DNA of 64,000 bases, taken from CAZFHA01 sp964518595 (lineage in GTDB: Bacteria > Bacillota > Clostridia > Saccharofermentanales > Saccharofermentanaceae). The notes beneath the pieces are model-generated. The model worked only from the letters and a program-made list of their open reading frames with translations, was not told the origin of the DNA and did no database searches. Positions 35,584 through 44,013 of this stretch are shown piece after piece. How positions within the stretch are numbered: the stretch's first letter is position 1; every line of letters starts with the position of its first letter. The stretch covers positions 62,001 through 126,000 of the forward strand of contig CAZFHA010000007.1 of NCBI GenBank assembly GCA_964518595.1, given 5' to 3'. A program made the position numbers and the translations under genes.

Positions 35584-37104
35584 CTACGTACCGCTCCCGT
35601 CCGCAGTAACTTTTTTATCAAACTGTGTTGCATAGGTTAGAATCTCGTCTTGGGTTGTTTCGTCTCGGTTAAGAACCCCTGTAATTCGGCCATCACACAT
35701 GACTAATATTCTGTCACTAATCCCCATAATTTCAGGCATTTCTGAAGAGACAAACAAAACGGCTATCCCCTCTTGTTTTAGCTGATTCATAAGGTTATAG
35801 ATTTCAACTTTAGCCGCCACATCAATACCTCTAGTAGGTTCATCAAAGATAACTACCCGAGAAGTTCTGGCTAACCATTTGCCCACAACAACTTTTTGCT
35901 GGTTTCCTCCCGAAAGAGAACCGGCGATTGTATCTGCATTAGGCAGACGAATCTTAAGGCTATCAATGGCTTTTGAAGCCATCTCTCGCTCCTTTTTCCG
36001 ATACACTACGCCTAACTTATTACAGAGAATATCTAAATTAGGCAGGGCAATGTTCTCTCGGACGCTCTGCTTTATGCAAAGACCATCTTTTTTTCGATCC
36101 TCCGGTGCCAAAACAATCCCCTGACGTATGGCGTCAATGGGCTGCTTAATTTGAATTACCTTACCATCTAAGACGAGCTTGCCATCGGTTTTAGGGTCAA
36201 TGCCAAAAATCGCCCGGGTCATCTCTGTCCGGCCAGCTCCCATAAGACCCGCTACCCCAACAATCTCACCTTCATGTAAGGTGAAGCTAATATCTCTTAC
36301 CATGGGCCCGGCGTTTAAATTTTGAACCTCAAAAACAGCTTTTCCCTGCTTAGTTTTGACTCGGGGAAATTGATCGGCAATGGTACGCCCCACCATATGA
36401 GAAATCATTTTATCCATAGGCAATTCCTTAAAAGGTGCATCCATAATATAGTGCCCATCACGCATAATGGTAACATGATCGACAATGTATTGGAGTTCCT
36501 CAAGCCGATGTGAAATATAAACAATGCCGCAGCCTTGGGCTTTTAAGTCATGTATGACAGCAAACAAGTCTTCAATTTCTTTTGACGTTAACGCCGACGT
36601 GGGCTCGTCCATAATTAAAATTCTGGCCTTCGTCGACAAGGCCTTAGCAATTTCGACCATTTGTTGCTTAGAAACCGGTAGATGACCGACAATATCTGTA
36701 GGTCTAATATCCACCCGAAGCTGATGTAAAATATCTCCAGCGGCCTTATTCATTTGTCTTTTAGACAAAACTCTTTTGTTTGTCAGCTCTCTGCCCAAAA
36801 ACATGTTCTCGGCAACCGTTAAATGGGCACACATATTTAGTTCTTGGTGAATAATAGCCACACCCAGTTTTTGTGCTTGCTTGGGATTTAGATCATGTTG
36901 CTCTTTACCATGAATCCAAATTGTACCTGCATCTTTTTGGTATATCCCGCTTACTATCTTCATTAAGGTAGATTTACCAGCACCATTTTCACCCAGTAGT
37001 GCCATGACCTGTCCGGATTGCAAAGAAAAATCAACCTCTTCCAGTGCTTTTACACCGGGGAATGACTTACTAATACCTTTCATTTCCACAAGGAAATCAC
37101 TCAT
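35584..37104 (-). CDS. Ribose-type ABC transporter tandem ATPase
   Basis: A 506-residue RbsA-family protein. Domain 1 has GENGAGKST, VSKQQMVEIAKAL and ILIMDEPTSAL; domain 2 has GAGRTEM, LSGGNQQKVVVGKWL and VVIFDEPTRGID. All catalytic residues expected for a working RbsA are in place, in contrast with the degenerate paralogue nearby. The ATG at 37104 has a GGGGGG run 8 bases upstream and is preferred to a GTG at 37110. It is the first gene of the ATPase-permease-binding protein set. Confidence 0.93.
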   Translation of the reverse strand: MSDFLVEMKGISKSFPGVKALEEVDFSLQSGQVMALLGENGAGKSTLMKIVSGIYQKDAGTIWIHGKEQHDLNPKQAQKLGVAIIHQELNMCAHLTVAENMFLGRELTNKRVLSKRQMNKAAGDILHQLRVDIRPTDIVGHLPVSKQQMVEIAKALSTKARILIMDEPTSALTSKEIEDLFAVIHDLKAQGCGIVYISHRLEELQYIVDHVTIMRDGHYIMDAPFKELPMDKMISHMVGRTIADQFPRVKTKQGKAVFEVQNLNAGPMVRDISFTLHEGEIVGVAGLMGAGRTEMTRAIFGIDPKTDGKLVLDGKVIQIKQPIDAIRQGIVLAPEDRKKDGLCIKQSVRENIALPNLDILCNKLGVVYRKKEREMASKAIDSLKIRLPNADTIAGSLSGGNQQKVVVGKWLARTSRVVIFDEPTRGIDVAAKVEIYNLMNQLKQEGIAVLFVSSEMPEIMGISDRILVMCDGRITGVLNRDETTQDEILTYATQFDKKVTADGSGT

Positions 37105-37493
37105 TTCCACTGCCCCCCTTCTTTATTTTGCCGCTAGTGTAACACTGAAAGATACAAAGAATAAGGCGGCTAGATTTTGAATTAAGGGGTGATTCTTATG
37201 CACTTCTGGTATCTTTTGTGATTAATACACATGATATCAGCCTGTTTTTTGTGCATAAAGTCAACAACTATATTGAGAGACAGACTTTACCTCCTTTGGC
37301 TTAAGCTATTCTCAGACAAAAAATAGCGCCTGTTTTTTGCTCTGAAAACGACAAAAGCAAAGAGCTCTCTTCTGTGACAAATTTCCCTAAGAACAGCCCT
37401 AATGTTTCGCTGCCCAAAAATCGGAAAGTCCATCAGTAAAAGATAGCTCTTTACTTTGTTTGTGCTATTAATGTCTTTCTAAAAAGCCTAGCC
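37105..37493. other. Intergenic region between eda and the ABC importer
   Basis: No gene is visible in about 390 bases. A TTGACT on the minus strand (37265-37260) could be a -35 box for the importer operon, but no well-spaced -10 box follows. The eda end shows no convincing terminator, so read-through into the importer is possible. Confidence 0.5.
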
Positions 37494-38132
37494 TCAGCCG
37501 CGCATTTTTTTGACAATAGCCATAGTCTCACGACTGGCCTCTTCAATGGCAGCGAAATTCTGAGAATTAATCCACTCCGCTTTTACCATCCAACTACCAC
37601 CACAGGCCAGAATACGGTTAAACGCTAAGTACTCTTCCAACCGGGGCAATGTAATACCACCTGTTGGCATAAAGCGCATCTGAGAGTACGGTGCGGCAAT
37701 CATCTTAATGGTATTGATTCCGCCTAATGGCTCTGCCGGGAAAAACTTCACGGCTTCTAGAGAGAGCTCCATGGCCTGCTCAATTTCTCCTGGGGTCATG
37801 ACACCGGGAACCATTAGCACACCCTTATCTTGGCAATGCTTAACAACCTTGGGATTGAGACCCGGACTAACCAAAAAGGAGGCTCCTGCCGCAATTGCAC
37901 GGTCAGCCTGCTCAGTAGTCAGAATTGTACCTGCCCCAATTAGCATTTCCGGACAAGCCTCTTTCATGATTCGTAAGCTCTCTTCAGCCGCTTTCGTTCT
38001 GAAAGTTACTTCGGCGCAAAGGAGACCACCTTTGTTTAGAGCCTGGGCTAAAGGCTTAGCTGCGGTAGCATCATTGATTACAACGACTGGAACAACTCCC
38101 GTCGTATTCATCTGCGTCAAAATTTTCTCCAT
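37494..38132 (-). CDS. eda: 2-dehydro-3-deoxy-phosphogluconate / 4-hydroxy-2-oxoglutarate aldolase
   Basis: A 212-residue class I aldolase of normal length. It splits KDPG into pyruvate and glyceraldehyde 3-phosphate (EC 4.1.2.14). GAGTILTTEQADRAI, LVSPGLNPKVV and the Schiff-base lysine in AVKFFPAEPLGG are the family landmarks; RFMPTGGI binds the phosphate. The ATG at 38132 follows GAAGGGA, and a TGTTATACT extended -10 element lies about 50 bases upstream. It sits between the sensory block and the ABC importer. It could complete the uronate route begun by UxaC; a KDG kinase is not in the window. Confidence 0.93.
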   Translation of the reverse strand: MEKILTQMNTTGVVPVVVINDATAAKPLAQALNKGGLLCAEVTFRTKAAEESLRIMKEACPEMLIGAGTILTTEQADRAIAAGASFLVSPGLNPKVVKHCQDKGVLMVPGVMTPGEIEQAMELSLEAVKFFPAEPLGGINTIKMIAAPYSQMRFMPTGGITLPRLEEYLAFNRILACGGSWMVKAEWINSQNFAAIEEASRETMAIVKKMRG

Positions 38133-38183
38133 CTTTAAAATTCCCTTCACTTTCATTGCCTGAGCAATGCAAATTTTGGGTTA

Positions 38184-38192
38184 AGTATAACA
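38184..38192 (-). promoter_or_regulatory. Extended -10 promoter of eda
   Basis: TGTTATACT on the minus strand is a strong extended -10 element. The -35 region 17 bases upstream (TTAGAG) is weak, which often goes with activator control or with extended -10 promoters. The neighbouring AraC-type response regulator is a candidate activator. Confidence 0.6.
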
Positions 38193-38338
38193 TAACTCCC
38201 TGTGATCTCTAAAGCATTTTCAGCGATAACTTGAAAAAAAGGTTAATTTTCACAGTTAAATTCACGAAATTTTTCACCCCAAAACCAATCGTGAAGGGCT
38301 TTCCCAAAACTGATTGCAAAACAGATTGATAACCTCGG

Positions 38339-39802
38339 CTATAAAACTGTACTTTCCCGATTAAAATATAAAAATTCGCTGCGGCTAAATTCCTGCATCA
38401 AGGCTCCACTTTTAAAGATTAATAAACGATCCGCCGGAATAAGTGAATCCGATAGATTCACTGCCAAAATCACGACTGCTACACCTCGGCTTTTCAGTTC
38501 TTCAATATGTTTAACGATTCGGCTACGCACATACATATCTGCATCGGCAAAGGGTTGAATACATATAAGCAGTTTCGGCTTGGCTAGGTAATGCCGGTAA
38601 TAAATCAAGTCATAGCGCTCCAGTACAGAAAGGTCTTGAAGGCTAGATTTGCCTAAGGATTCACCCATAAGCTGGGTAAACTCCTGAAAGATGCTTTTTT
38701 TATAGCGCTTAGGGAGCCAATAGCAAAATCTTTGATTTAGCAGGAAGCATAGATTCTCCATAGGTGTTAGCTCAGAATAGAGCATAGAAGTTAAAGGATA
38801 CTGATTAATAAAACCAATTCCTTGCTTTATTGCTGTATGGAAATAATCGGTTCTGTAGTTTTTTTTCAGATAACGAATTTGGCCGGAATAAGGCTTTCTT
38901 TCACCTAAAAGCAAATCAATCATTTCGCCGGAAAGAGTGTTGTTCATATCCATAATAACAATGCACTCGCCTTGCTGAACGGAAAAACTGATGTTTTTTA
39001 GTTCTTGTTGATATACCTGATCGAAAGCCAGCACTTCTTCCGACGCTTTGACTTGACAAGGTTTCGTCTCAAAAACAGAATAGGCCGGAGCATAGAAAGG
39101 GACAAAATAACGCCGCTCAAATTGGCGCTGATCAAATATTTTCACAATTCGCCCCTTCTCCATCAAGGCAATTCGGTCGCATATTTTGAAGCACTCTTCG
39201 TGATGATTAGCCATATAAAGAAAGCTGGTTCCTTGCCCAGCAAAGTGCCGCAAAAGTTGGTGAAAATGAATCAGTTCTATGCGTGATATTTGGTTACTTA
39301 AATCCTTAATTACGACTAGCTTCATTCCCGTAATCATGCAGCGTACCAGTTCACTTAGATACCGTCGGTAAGGACTTAACTTGGCTACTCTTTCATCCCC
39401 AACCAGTTCTATACCCAGTTCATTTGTATAGAGCTGAAGCTGCCGATTCAAGGTTTTCCGCCGAATAAAGTACTTTCTAAAGCCTCTTCTTAAAACAAAA
39501 ATATTATCAGCAATGGTCAGATCCTCTACCAGACGGCTGTGGCGTTCCACAATGCCAATCTTGTTGTAGCTACCGTCGGAATAGGCGTAGCTATTCACCA
39601 ATACCTCCAGAAAATAGATACGTCCATAATCTAGAGGTAGATTCTGTGTCAGAATTTCCAAGAGCTCCCCTTGCCCAAGAGAATCAATGCCCAGAAGTCC
39701 CAGAATCTCACCCTGGTACATTTGCAGGGTAAAGTCATCCAGACATTGGCGTCCATCCACTTGGCGGCTCACATGATCTAAACGCAGTACTTCTTCTTTC
39801 AT
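38339..39802 (-). CDS. Nucleotide-binding-dead tandem ABC protein (RbsA-like pseudo-ATPase)
   Basis: A 487-residue protein with the two-domain layout of RbsA-type ATPases but without their active sites. The domain 1 P-loop reads GIDSLGQGE (residues 38-46), with Gln44 for the essential lysine; the signature reads LSPYRRYL and Walker B ends in VVIKDLSN. In domain 2 the P-loop is MDMNNTLSGEM, the signature LSVLERYD and Walker B LLICIQPFADAD. Beta strands around these sites are kept, so the fold is probably intact. The gene is complete with a good ribosome site (AGAAGG), so it is not decay. It follows a sensor kinase gene by 17 bases. I infer a regulatory adapter that docks on a sugar permease; the function is unproven. 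Confidence 0.82.
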   Translation of the reverse strand: MKEEVLRLDHVSRQVDGRQCLDDFTLQMYQGEILGLLGIDSLGQGELLEILTQNLPLDYGRIYFLEVLVNSYAYSDGSYNKIGIVERHSRLVEDLTIADNIFVLRRGFRKYFIRRKTLNRQLQLYTNELGIELVGDERVAKLSPYRRYLSELVRCMITGMKLVVIKDLSNQISRIELIHFHQLLRHFAGQGTSFLYMANHHEECFKICDRIALMEKGRIVKIFDQRQFERRYFVPFYAPAYSVFETKPCQVKASEEVLAFDQVYQQELKNISFSVQQGECIVIMDMNNTLSGEMIDLLLGERKPYSGQIRYLKKNYRTDYFHTAIKQGIGFINQYPLTSMLYSELTPMENLCFLLNQRFCYWLPKRYKKSIFQEFTQLMGESLGKSSLQDLSVLERYDLIYYRHYLAKPKLLICIQPFADADMYVRSRIVKHIEELKSRGVAVVILAVNLSDSLIPADRLLIFKSGALMQEFSRSEFLYFNRESTVL

Positions 39803-39819
39803 TACACCTTCTACTTTCC

Positions 39820-40851
39820 TTAAAGGTCACGCATGAGTTCTGTGATGCGTGGCAAAGTGATAACTACATCCGTTCCCAAATTCACGGTACTATATAAACT
39901 AAGCCCAAAAGCCTCACCGAAGAGAAGTTTTATACGCCGATTCACATTTTTTAAGGCAATGCCGCCTTTATCTGATTCTGTTTCATTCATGGCACCGCTA
40001 AAAACTTGATTTAATTTCTGACTAATACTACGGAGGGTATCTACCGCTATACCGACACCGTCATCAGAAACTCTGATGATCAGACGCTCCGGAGTGGTTT
40101 CAATTTTAATGTTAACCGTTCCCTTTTCAACCTTCTCTTCCAGACCGTGACAAATCGCATTTTCCACAATCGGCTGTAAAGTCAGCTTAGGCAAACGATA
40201 TTTTAAGACCTTTTCCTCTTCATCCTGATCCCATTCCACAGTTAGCTTCAGTCTGTCACCAAAACGATACTGTTGAATAATAAAATAGTTTTTAATATTA
40301 CTTAGCTCATCCTCTAGGGTAACCAAATACTCCACTCTTGATATATTGTAGCGAAAAAAGGTAGCAAGAGCCTCTGTCATCTTTGAGACATTGTCTAAAC
40401 CGGCATTCAGAGTCTCACCACGAATGCCCTCTAAGGTGTTATACAAAAAATGAGGATTGATCTGATTTTGCAGAGCCAAGTACTGAGCCTGACGTTCAGA
40501 CGCTTCTAAAAGTGATTTCTGATCCAGCAGGAGCTGTAATTTTTTCAGCATTTCCTCATAATCAGAATTAATATGAACTTTTTGTAGGAACAGATCCTGA
40601 AAGGTATAGCCGCTATTGAACAAAGCTAGAATTCGTTTTTGTTCGCGATAAGGCAGATAGACTAAGCGCCCCAGTATGAAACTTAAAATTAGAAGTAGCA
40701 AAAGACCGAGGCTGCCCCAAAGATACAGGGGCTGCTGTAAAAAGTCCAGTAAAATCAGAAGTATAATCAACCCCAAATAGCTGCTACCCAGTACCCATAA
40801 ACAACGTTTAAGCCGTTTATTTAAATAGACTTTTTTCGATGTTTCCCTCAT
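39820..40851 (-). CDS. Sensor histidine kinase (LytS/YesM type) with minimal extracellular part
   Basis: A 343-residue kinase. Two hydrophobic segments (about residues 17-37 and 43-66) are joined by only about five residues, so almost nothing reaches outside. A coiled-coil-like linker (about 67-125) leads to the His_kinase domain with QINPHFLYNTLEG (His134), and the HATPase domain has PIVENAICHGLEEK (N box) and VSDDGVGI (G box). YesM relatives normally carry a large extracellular sensor. The ATG at 40851 has GAGG 8 bases upstream; a GTG at 40860 is less likely. It is followed by the pseudo-ATPase gene and preceded by its response regulator gene. Confidence 0.92.
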   Translation of the reverse strand: MRETSKKVYLNKRLKRCLWVLGSSYLGLIILLILLDFLQQPLYLWGSLGLLLLLILSFILGRLVYLPYREQKRILALFNSGYTFQDLFLQKVHINSDYEEMLKKLQLLLDQKSLLEASERQAQYLALQNQINPHFLYNTLEGIRGETLNAGLDNVSKMTEALATFFRYNISRVEYLVTLEDELSNIKNYFIIQQYRFGDRLKLTVEWDQDEEEKVLKYRLPKLTLQPIVENAICHGLEEKVEKGTVNIKIETTPERLIIRVSDDGVGIAVDTLRSISQKLNQVFSGAMNETESDKGGIALKNVNRRIKLLFGEAFGLSLYSTVNLGTDVVITLPRITELMRDL

Positions 40852-40917
40852 TTTGGCCACCTCATGGAAATAGAATAAGCTCTAATTTTTCTTTTACCTA
40901 TCACTGAAATGAGAAAG

Positions 40918-42531
40918 TTAAGCATACAGCTTTCTATATTCGTTGGGCTTAAGTCCGGTAAAACTTTTGAAATTTTTACTAAAATGTTTAAGATCACTAT
41001 AGCCTACCTGCTCACAAATGGCCGCAATACTTAGGTCGGTATCTTTCAGTAGCTCCGTCGCTTTTTCCATGCGTAAGCGTAGCACATACTCCAGAAAATT
41101 TTCGCCGGTTTCTTTTTTGAAAAAGCTACTAAAGTAAGCCGTGCTAAAGCCTACGACCCGCCCCACTTCTTCCAAGGTAACGGGGCGCATATAGTTTTGC
41201 TGCAAATATTGTTTTGCTAAGCGGATAGGGCGGCTCTCAGCCTGCTTTCTGGCTTCATCCATCTCTGCCATATTCTGCTCCAAAATAGAGCCAAGTTTTT
41301 CTTCTAGCCCGGTCAAAGAATGGCAGCGCTGCAGTAAAATGCGATTCCTACCTAACAGGTCAAATAAATCCTCAACTAATAAATTTTCTTTTTGAGCCAA
41401 TGTTAAGAAGGAACGGTAGGCGCGTTCAGCAATTTCATAGCCCTGAAAAGCAGTGGGATCAGGTTGATTCTCTAAAAAAACAAAAATTTCCTTGACAGCT
41501 GATCTGGCTAAACTCTGATCCAATTGTAAAACTGCCGTCTCCATTGACCGCTGATATTTCCCCCACAATTCGGAAGGCAGATTCTGGGTCAAAGCCGGTT
41601 CTTGCTCTACGATTTGCTCAGTCCCTGCCCATAGACGGCTTTGTAAAATTTTGCGCGTCCGAAGAATTCCTACCGTTAATTTCTGGGGTGAATCTAACTG
41701 CGGGCCAATGGCTAAGGTAAAGGTTACTCCGTTAAAGAAGTTTTTAAGGAGCACCAATTCATTATGCAAAGTCTTAATATCCCGCCGCAATAAGCTCTGC
41801 TGTTCAGGCAAATAATTAAGCAGTAGTATAATTTCATCAGTGGTACGACAATATTCTATATCAAGACAAAGCTGCGCCACAGCTTCCAGTGCCATCCTGG
41901 CGATTCGCTCCAATAATATTTCTAAACTCTTACTGATATCTTCACCTTCAACACTGTCGACTTTAATGATTAGCAGCTGCCAAAGACCTGGAGCAAACCT
42001 ATAGCCATAGATTTGATTAATCTGATCAATCTCAAGGACTGTATCCTCGGCTTGTTTTTGTAACTGCTGCAAAAATCTTTGACGTTTTTCTCTAATTTCT
42101 TCTTCTAAGCGTAACCGCAAGGCCTCTGCCGCACTGAGTCGATTGCACTGCAAGCGATGCTTTTCAATGCAACGTTCTAAGGCCTGGCTTAATTCACTTT
42201 GATTGATTGGCTTAAGTAGATAATCCCTTACCCCATAGCTCAAAGCTTCGTGAGCGTAATCAAAGTGGCGATAGCCGCTGATAATGATAATCTCTAAATC
42301 CTCTGCCTCCGCTTTTAACTTACCAATGAGAGTAAGTCCGTCACATCCCGGCATTCTGATATCCGTGATTAAAATATCTGGTTTTTGTTGCTCTGTTAAT
42401 CGGAGCGCTTCAAGGCCATTGGCAGCCACACCTACCAGTTCTAAACCCAGCGCCTCCCATTGAATCAGACTTTGGAGCAACTGACAAACTTTAGCTTCAT
42501 CATCAGCAATTACTACTTTTATCTTATCCAT
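40918..42531 (-). CDS. Response regulator, receiver plus AraC-type DNA-binding domain (YesN type)
   Basis: A 537-residue regulator. The receiver domain (residues 1-120) has Asp10, Asp11 and the phosphoacceptor Asp57 in ILITDIRMPGCDG. A long central region (about 135-430) is helical and variable, as in YesN proteins. The last 100 residues form an AraC helix-turn-helix pair (TLEEVGRVVGFSTAYFSSFFKKETG and SIAAICEQVGYSDLKHFSKNFK). The ATG at 42531 follows GAGAGG; an upstream ATG at 42582 lacks a ribosome site. With the sensor kinase downstream it forms a two-component system that probably activates the linked sugar importer or eda. Confidence 0.93.
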   Translation of the reverse strand: MDKIKVVIADDEAKVCQLLQSLIQWEALGLELVGVAANGLEALRLTEQQKPDILITDIRMPGCDGLTLIGKLKAEAEDLEIIIISGYRHFDYAHEALSYGVRDYLLKPINQSELSQALERCIEKHRLQCNRLSAAEALRLRLEEEIREKRQRFLQQLQKQAEDTVLEIDQINQIYGYRFAPGLWQLLIIKVDSVEGEDISKSLEILLERIARMALEAVAQLCLDIEYCRTTDEIILLLNYLPEQQSLLRRDIKTLHNELVLLKNFFNGVTFTLAIGPQLDSPQKLTVGILRTRKILQSRLWAGTEQIVEQEPALTQNLPSELWGKYQRSMETAVLQLDQSLARSAVKEIFVFLENQPDPTAFQGYEIAERAYRSFLTLAQKENLLVEDLFDLLGRNRILLQRCHSLTGLEEKLGSILEQNMAEMDEARKQAESRPIRLAKQYLQQNYMRPVTLEEVGRVVGFSTAYFSSFFKKETGENFLEYVLRLRMEKATELLKDTDLSIAAICEQVGYSDLKHFSKNFKSFTGLKPNEYRKLYA

Positions 42532-42647
42532 GTCACACAACCTCTCAACACCCAAAGACCCAAAATTACTATATCTGAACAAAGCCTATTTCTCTCTGCG
42601 CGAGTAATTTCTTAATACCCCTTAGTTAATTAAGTATCTACAGTTAC

Positions 42648-43808
42648 TTAAGGTAAAGCCCAATTTTCAAAAGCAAGATTTCCACTGGACAGCAAATGCG
42701 CTGAATCAGATAATTCCGATAACCTAAGCTGCACAGGCTGCCTCTCACGATAGATAAAGCGCTTCGAGACCCGCTGAGAAAGCTCCCTTATAATCGGTGC
42801 TCCTGCCGCAGCCAACTCGCCCCCGATAATAATGGTTTCCACATCTGTTATATTTATAATATTAACCAGAAGACAGGCTAGATATTCTGCCTCCATTGCC
42901 AGTCCGGCTCTTGCCTTTGAACACGCCTTATCTAAACCGGACAATACCTGCGACCACTGGCTGTACTCCGGCCACTTTTGCCTTAGCTGATTCATCAGAT
43001 TAGGAATAGAAGCATAGAGTTCCGCACAGCCAAAATTTCCGCAACTGCACCGCTCACCCTGAAAATTAATGGAGCTATGGCCAAACTCATTGCCTAAGCC
43101 ACGACTCCCCATCTGTAGTACCCCATCAAGTACAAGACCCACACCAACGCCACTATCCACTACCAGTAGTATATAATCGGAAATATCCTGAGCAGCCCCA
43201 TATACTTTTTCAGCTAAGGCCATAGCACCGGCATTATTTTCCAAATATACCGGTACCCCTAAACTTTGGGAAAAATACGCCTTAATAGGAAAATTTCTAA
43301 AAACATCAAAGTTGGGGGGCTGCAAGATAATTCCCTCACGATTGTCCAGTGGCCCCGGCGCAGTGATACCCAGCCCCACCATTTGTCCAGGAAGCCTACG
43401 GGTAAGACAGCGCTTAAAGTCGTCTTTCAAAGGCTGGAGCAAAGTCTCGGCGGTGCTTTGAGAATCCAGAGGTAAGCTATGCTCCTCCAGTATCCGACCA
43501 GAAAAATCCATTACCCCCCAGGTAATCTCTGTGCGCGCAATATTGAGTCCCAAGCTCCAGCAGGCCTCAGGATTAATTCCTAAAGAAAGACCCCTTCGTC
43601 CGGCACCTTTACCTACTGTCTTAAAGGGCTGCTCAGTGATAACACCTTGCTTAAGTAAGTCTTCGGTAATTAAACTTATAGATGCACGGGTCAATCCAGT
43701 CGCTCTGGCTAAATCAGCCCGACTACTGGGAGTCACTCTTAGACTTCGGACAACGCGCTGTCGATTTTGTGCTTTCATAGCTGCTGCATTTAGTGTTTTT
43801 TCGTACAT
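42648..43808 (-). CDS. ROK-family transcriptional repressor
   Basis: A 386-residue repressor of the NagC/XylR group. The N terminus has a winged helix-turn-helix (SSRADLARATGLTRASISLIT), and the rest is a ROK sugar-binding domain with the zinc motif CSCGNFGCAE. It is divergent from the glycyl radical operon across a 205-base gap that contains a 9-bp inverted repeat overlapping that operon's -35 box. I infer that it represses the plus-strand operon until a sugar is present; it may also affect the two-component genes, which follow after 116 bases. Confidence 0.9.
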   Translation of the reverse strand: MYEKTLNAAAMKAQNRQRVVRSLRVTPSSRADLARATGLTRASISLITEDLLKQGVITEQPFKTVGKGAGRRGLSLGINPEACWSLGLNIARTEITWGVMDFSGRILEEHSLPLDSQSTAETLLQPLKDDFKRCLTRRLPGQMVGLGITAPGPLDNREGIILQPPNFDVFRNFPIKAYFSQSLGVPVYLENNAGAMALAEKVYGAAQDISDYILLVVDSGVGVGLVLDGVLQMGSRGLGNEFGHSSINFQGERCSCGNFGCAELYASIPNLMNQLRQKWPEYSQWSQVLSGLDKACSKARAGLAMEAEYLACLLVNIINITDVETIIIGGELAAAGAPIIRELSQRVSKRFIYRERQPVQLRLSELSDSAHLLSSGNLAFENWALP

Positions 43809-43925
43809 AAATCTCGCCTCACCAGCTATTATAATACAAATTCTTCCGGGAACTATGCTCTAAAAATAATTCTCAGTTCAATTCTATTTGCAGCTATAAA
43901 AAAACACTGCTTTACCCTCCCAACC

Positions 43926-43954
43926 GCAATTTGTTAAACCAATTGACAAATTGC
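43926..43954. promoter_or_regulatory. Candidate ROK repressor operator
   Basis: GCAATTTGT (43926-43934) and ACAAATTGC (43946-43954) are perfect 9-bp inverted half-sites with an 11-base spacer. The second half-site overlaps the TTGACA box. XylR-type ROK operators have comparable TTTGT/ACAAA half-sites. Confidence 0.7.
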
Positions 43955-43971
43955 AAAATTACTTTTATACT
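43943..43971 (+). promoter_or_regulatory. Promoter of the glycyl radical enzyme operon
   Basis: TTGACA (43943-43948) and TATACT (43966-43971) are separated by 17 bases, 43 bases before the activase start codon. The position of the inverted repeat over the -35 box predicts repression by the divergent ROK protein. Confidence 0.85.
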
Positions 43972-44013
43972 CAGCGCAAAGACTAATGTCATTACATGGG
44001 GGGAGGGTAAGCC

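Noticed and set aside
37708..38163. A 151-codon open frame on the plus strand opposite eda
   Set aside because: It is antisense to a clear aldolase with conserved motifs, has no family resemblance and no ribosome site.
38339..39802. The degenerate tandem ABC gene as a pseudogene
   Set aside because: The frame is intact over 487 codons with a good ribosome site and kept secondary-structure pattern; only catalytic positions are replaced.
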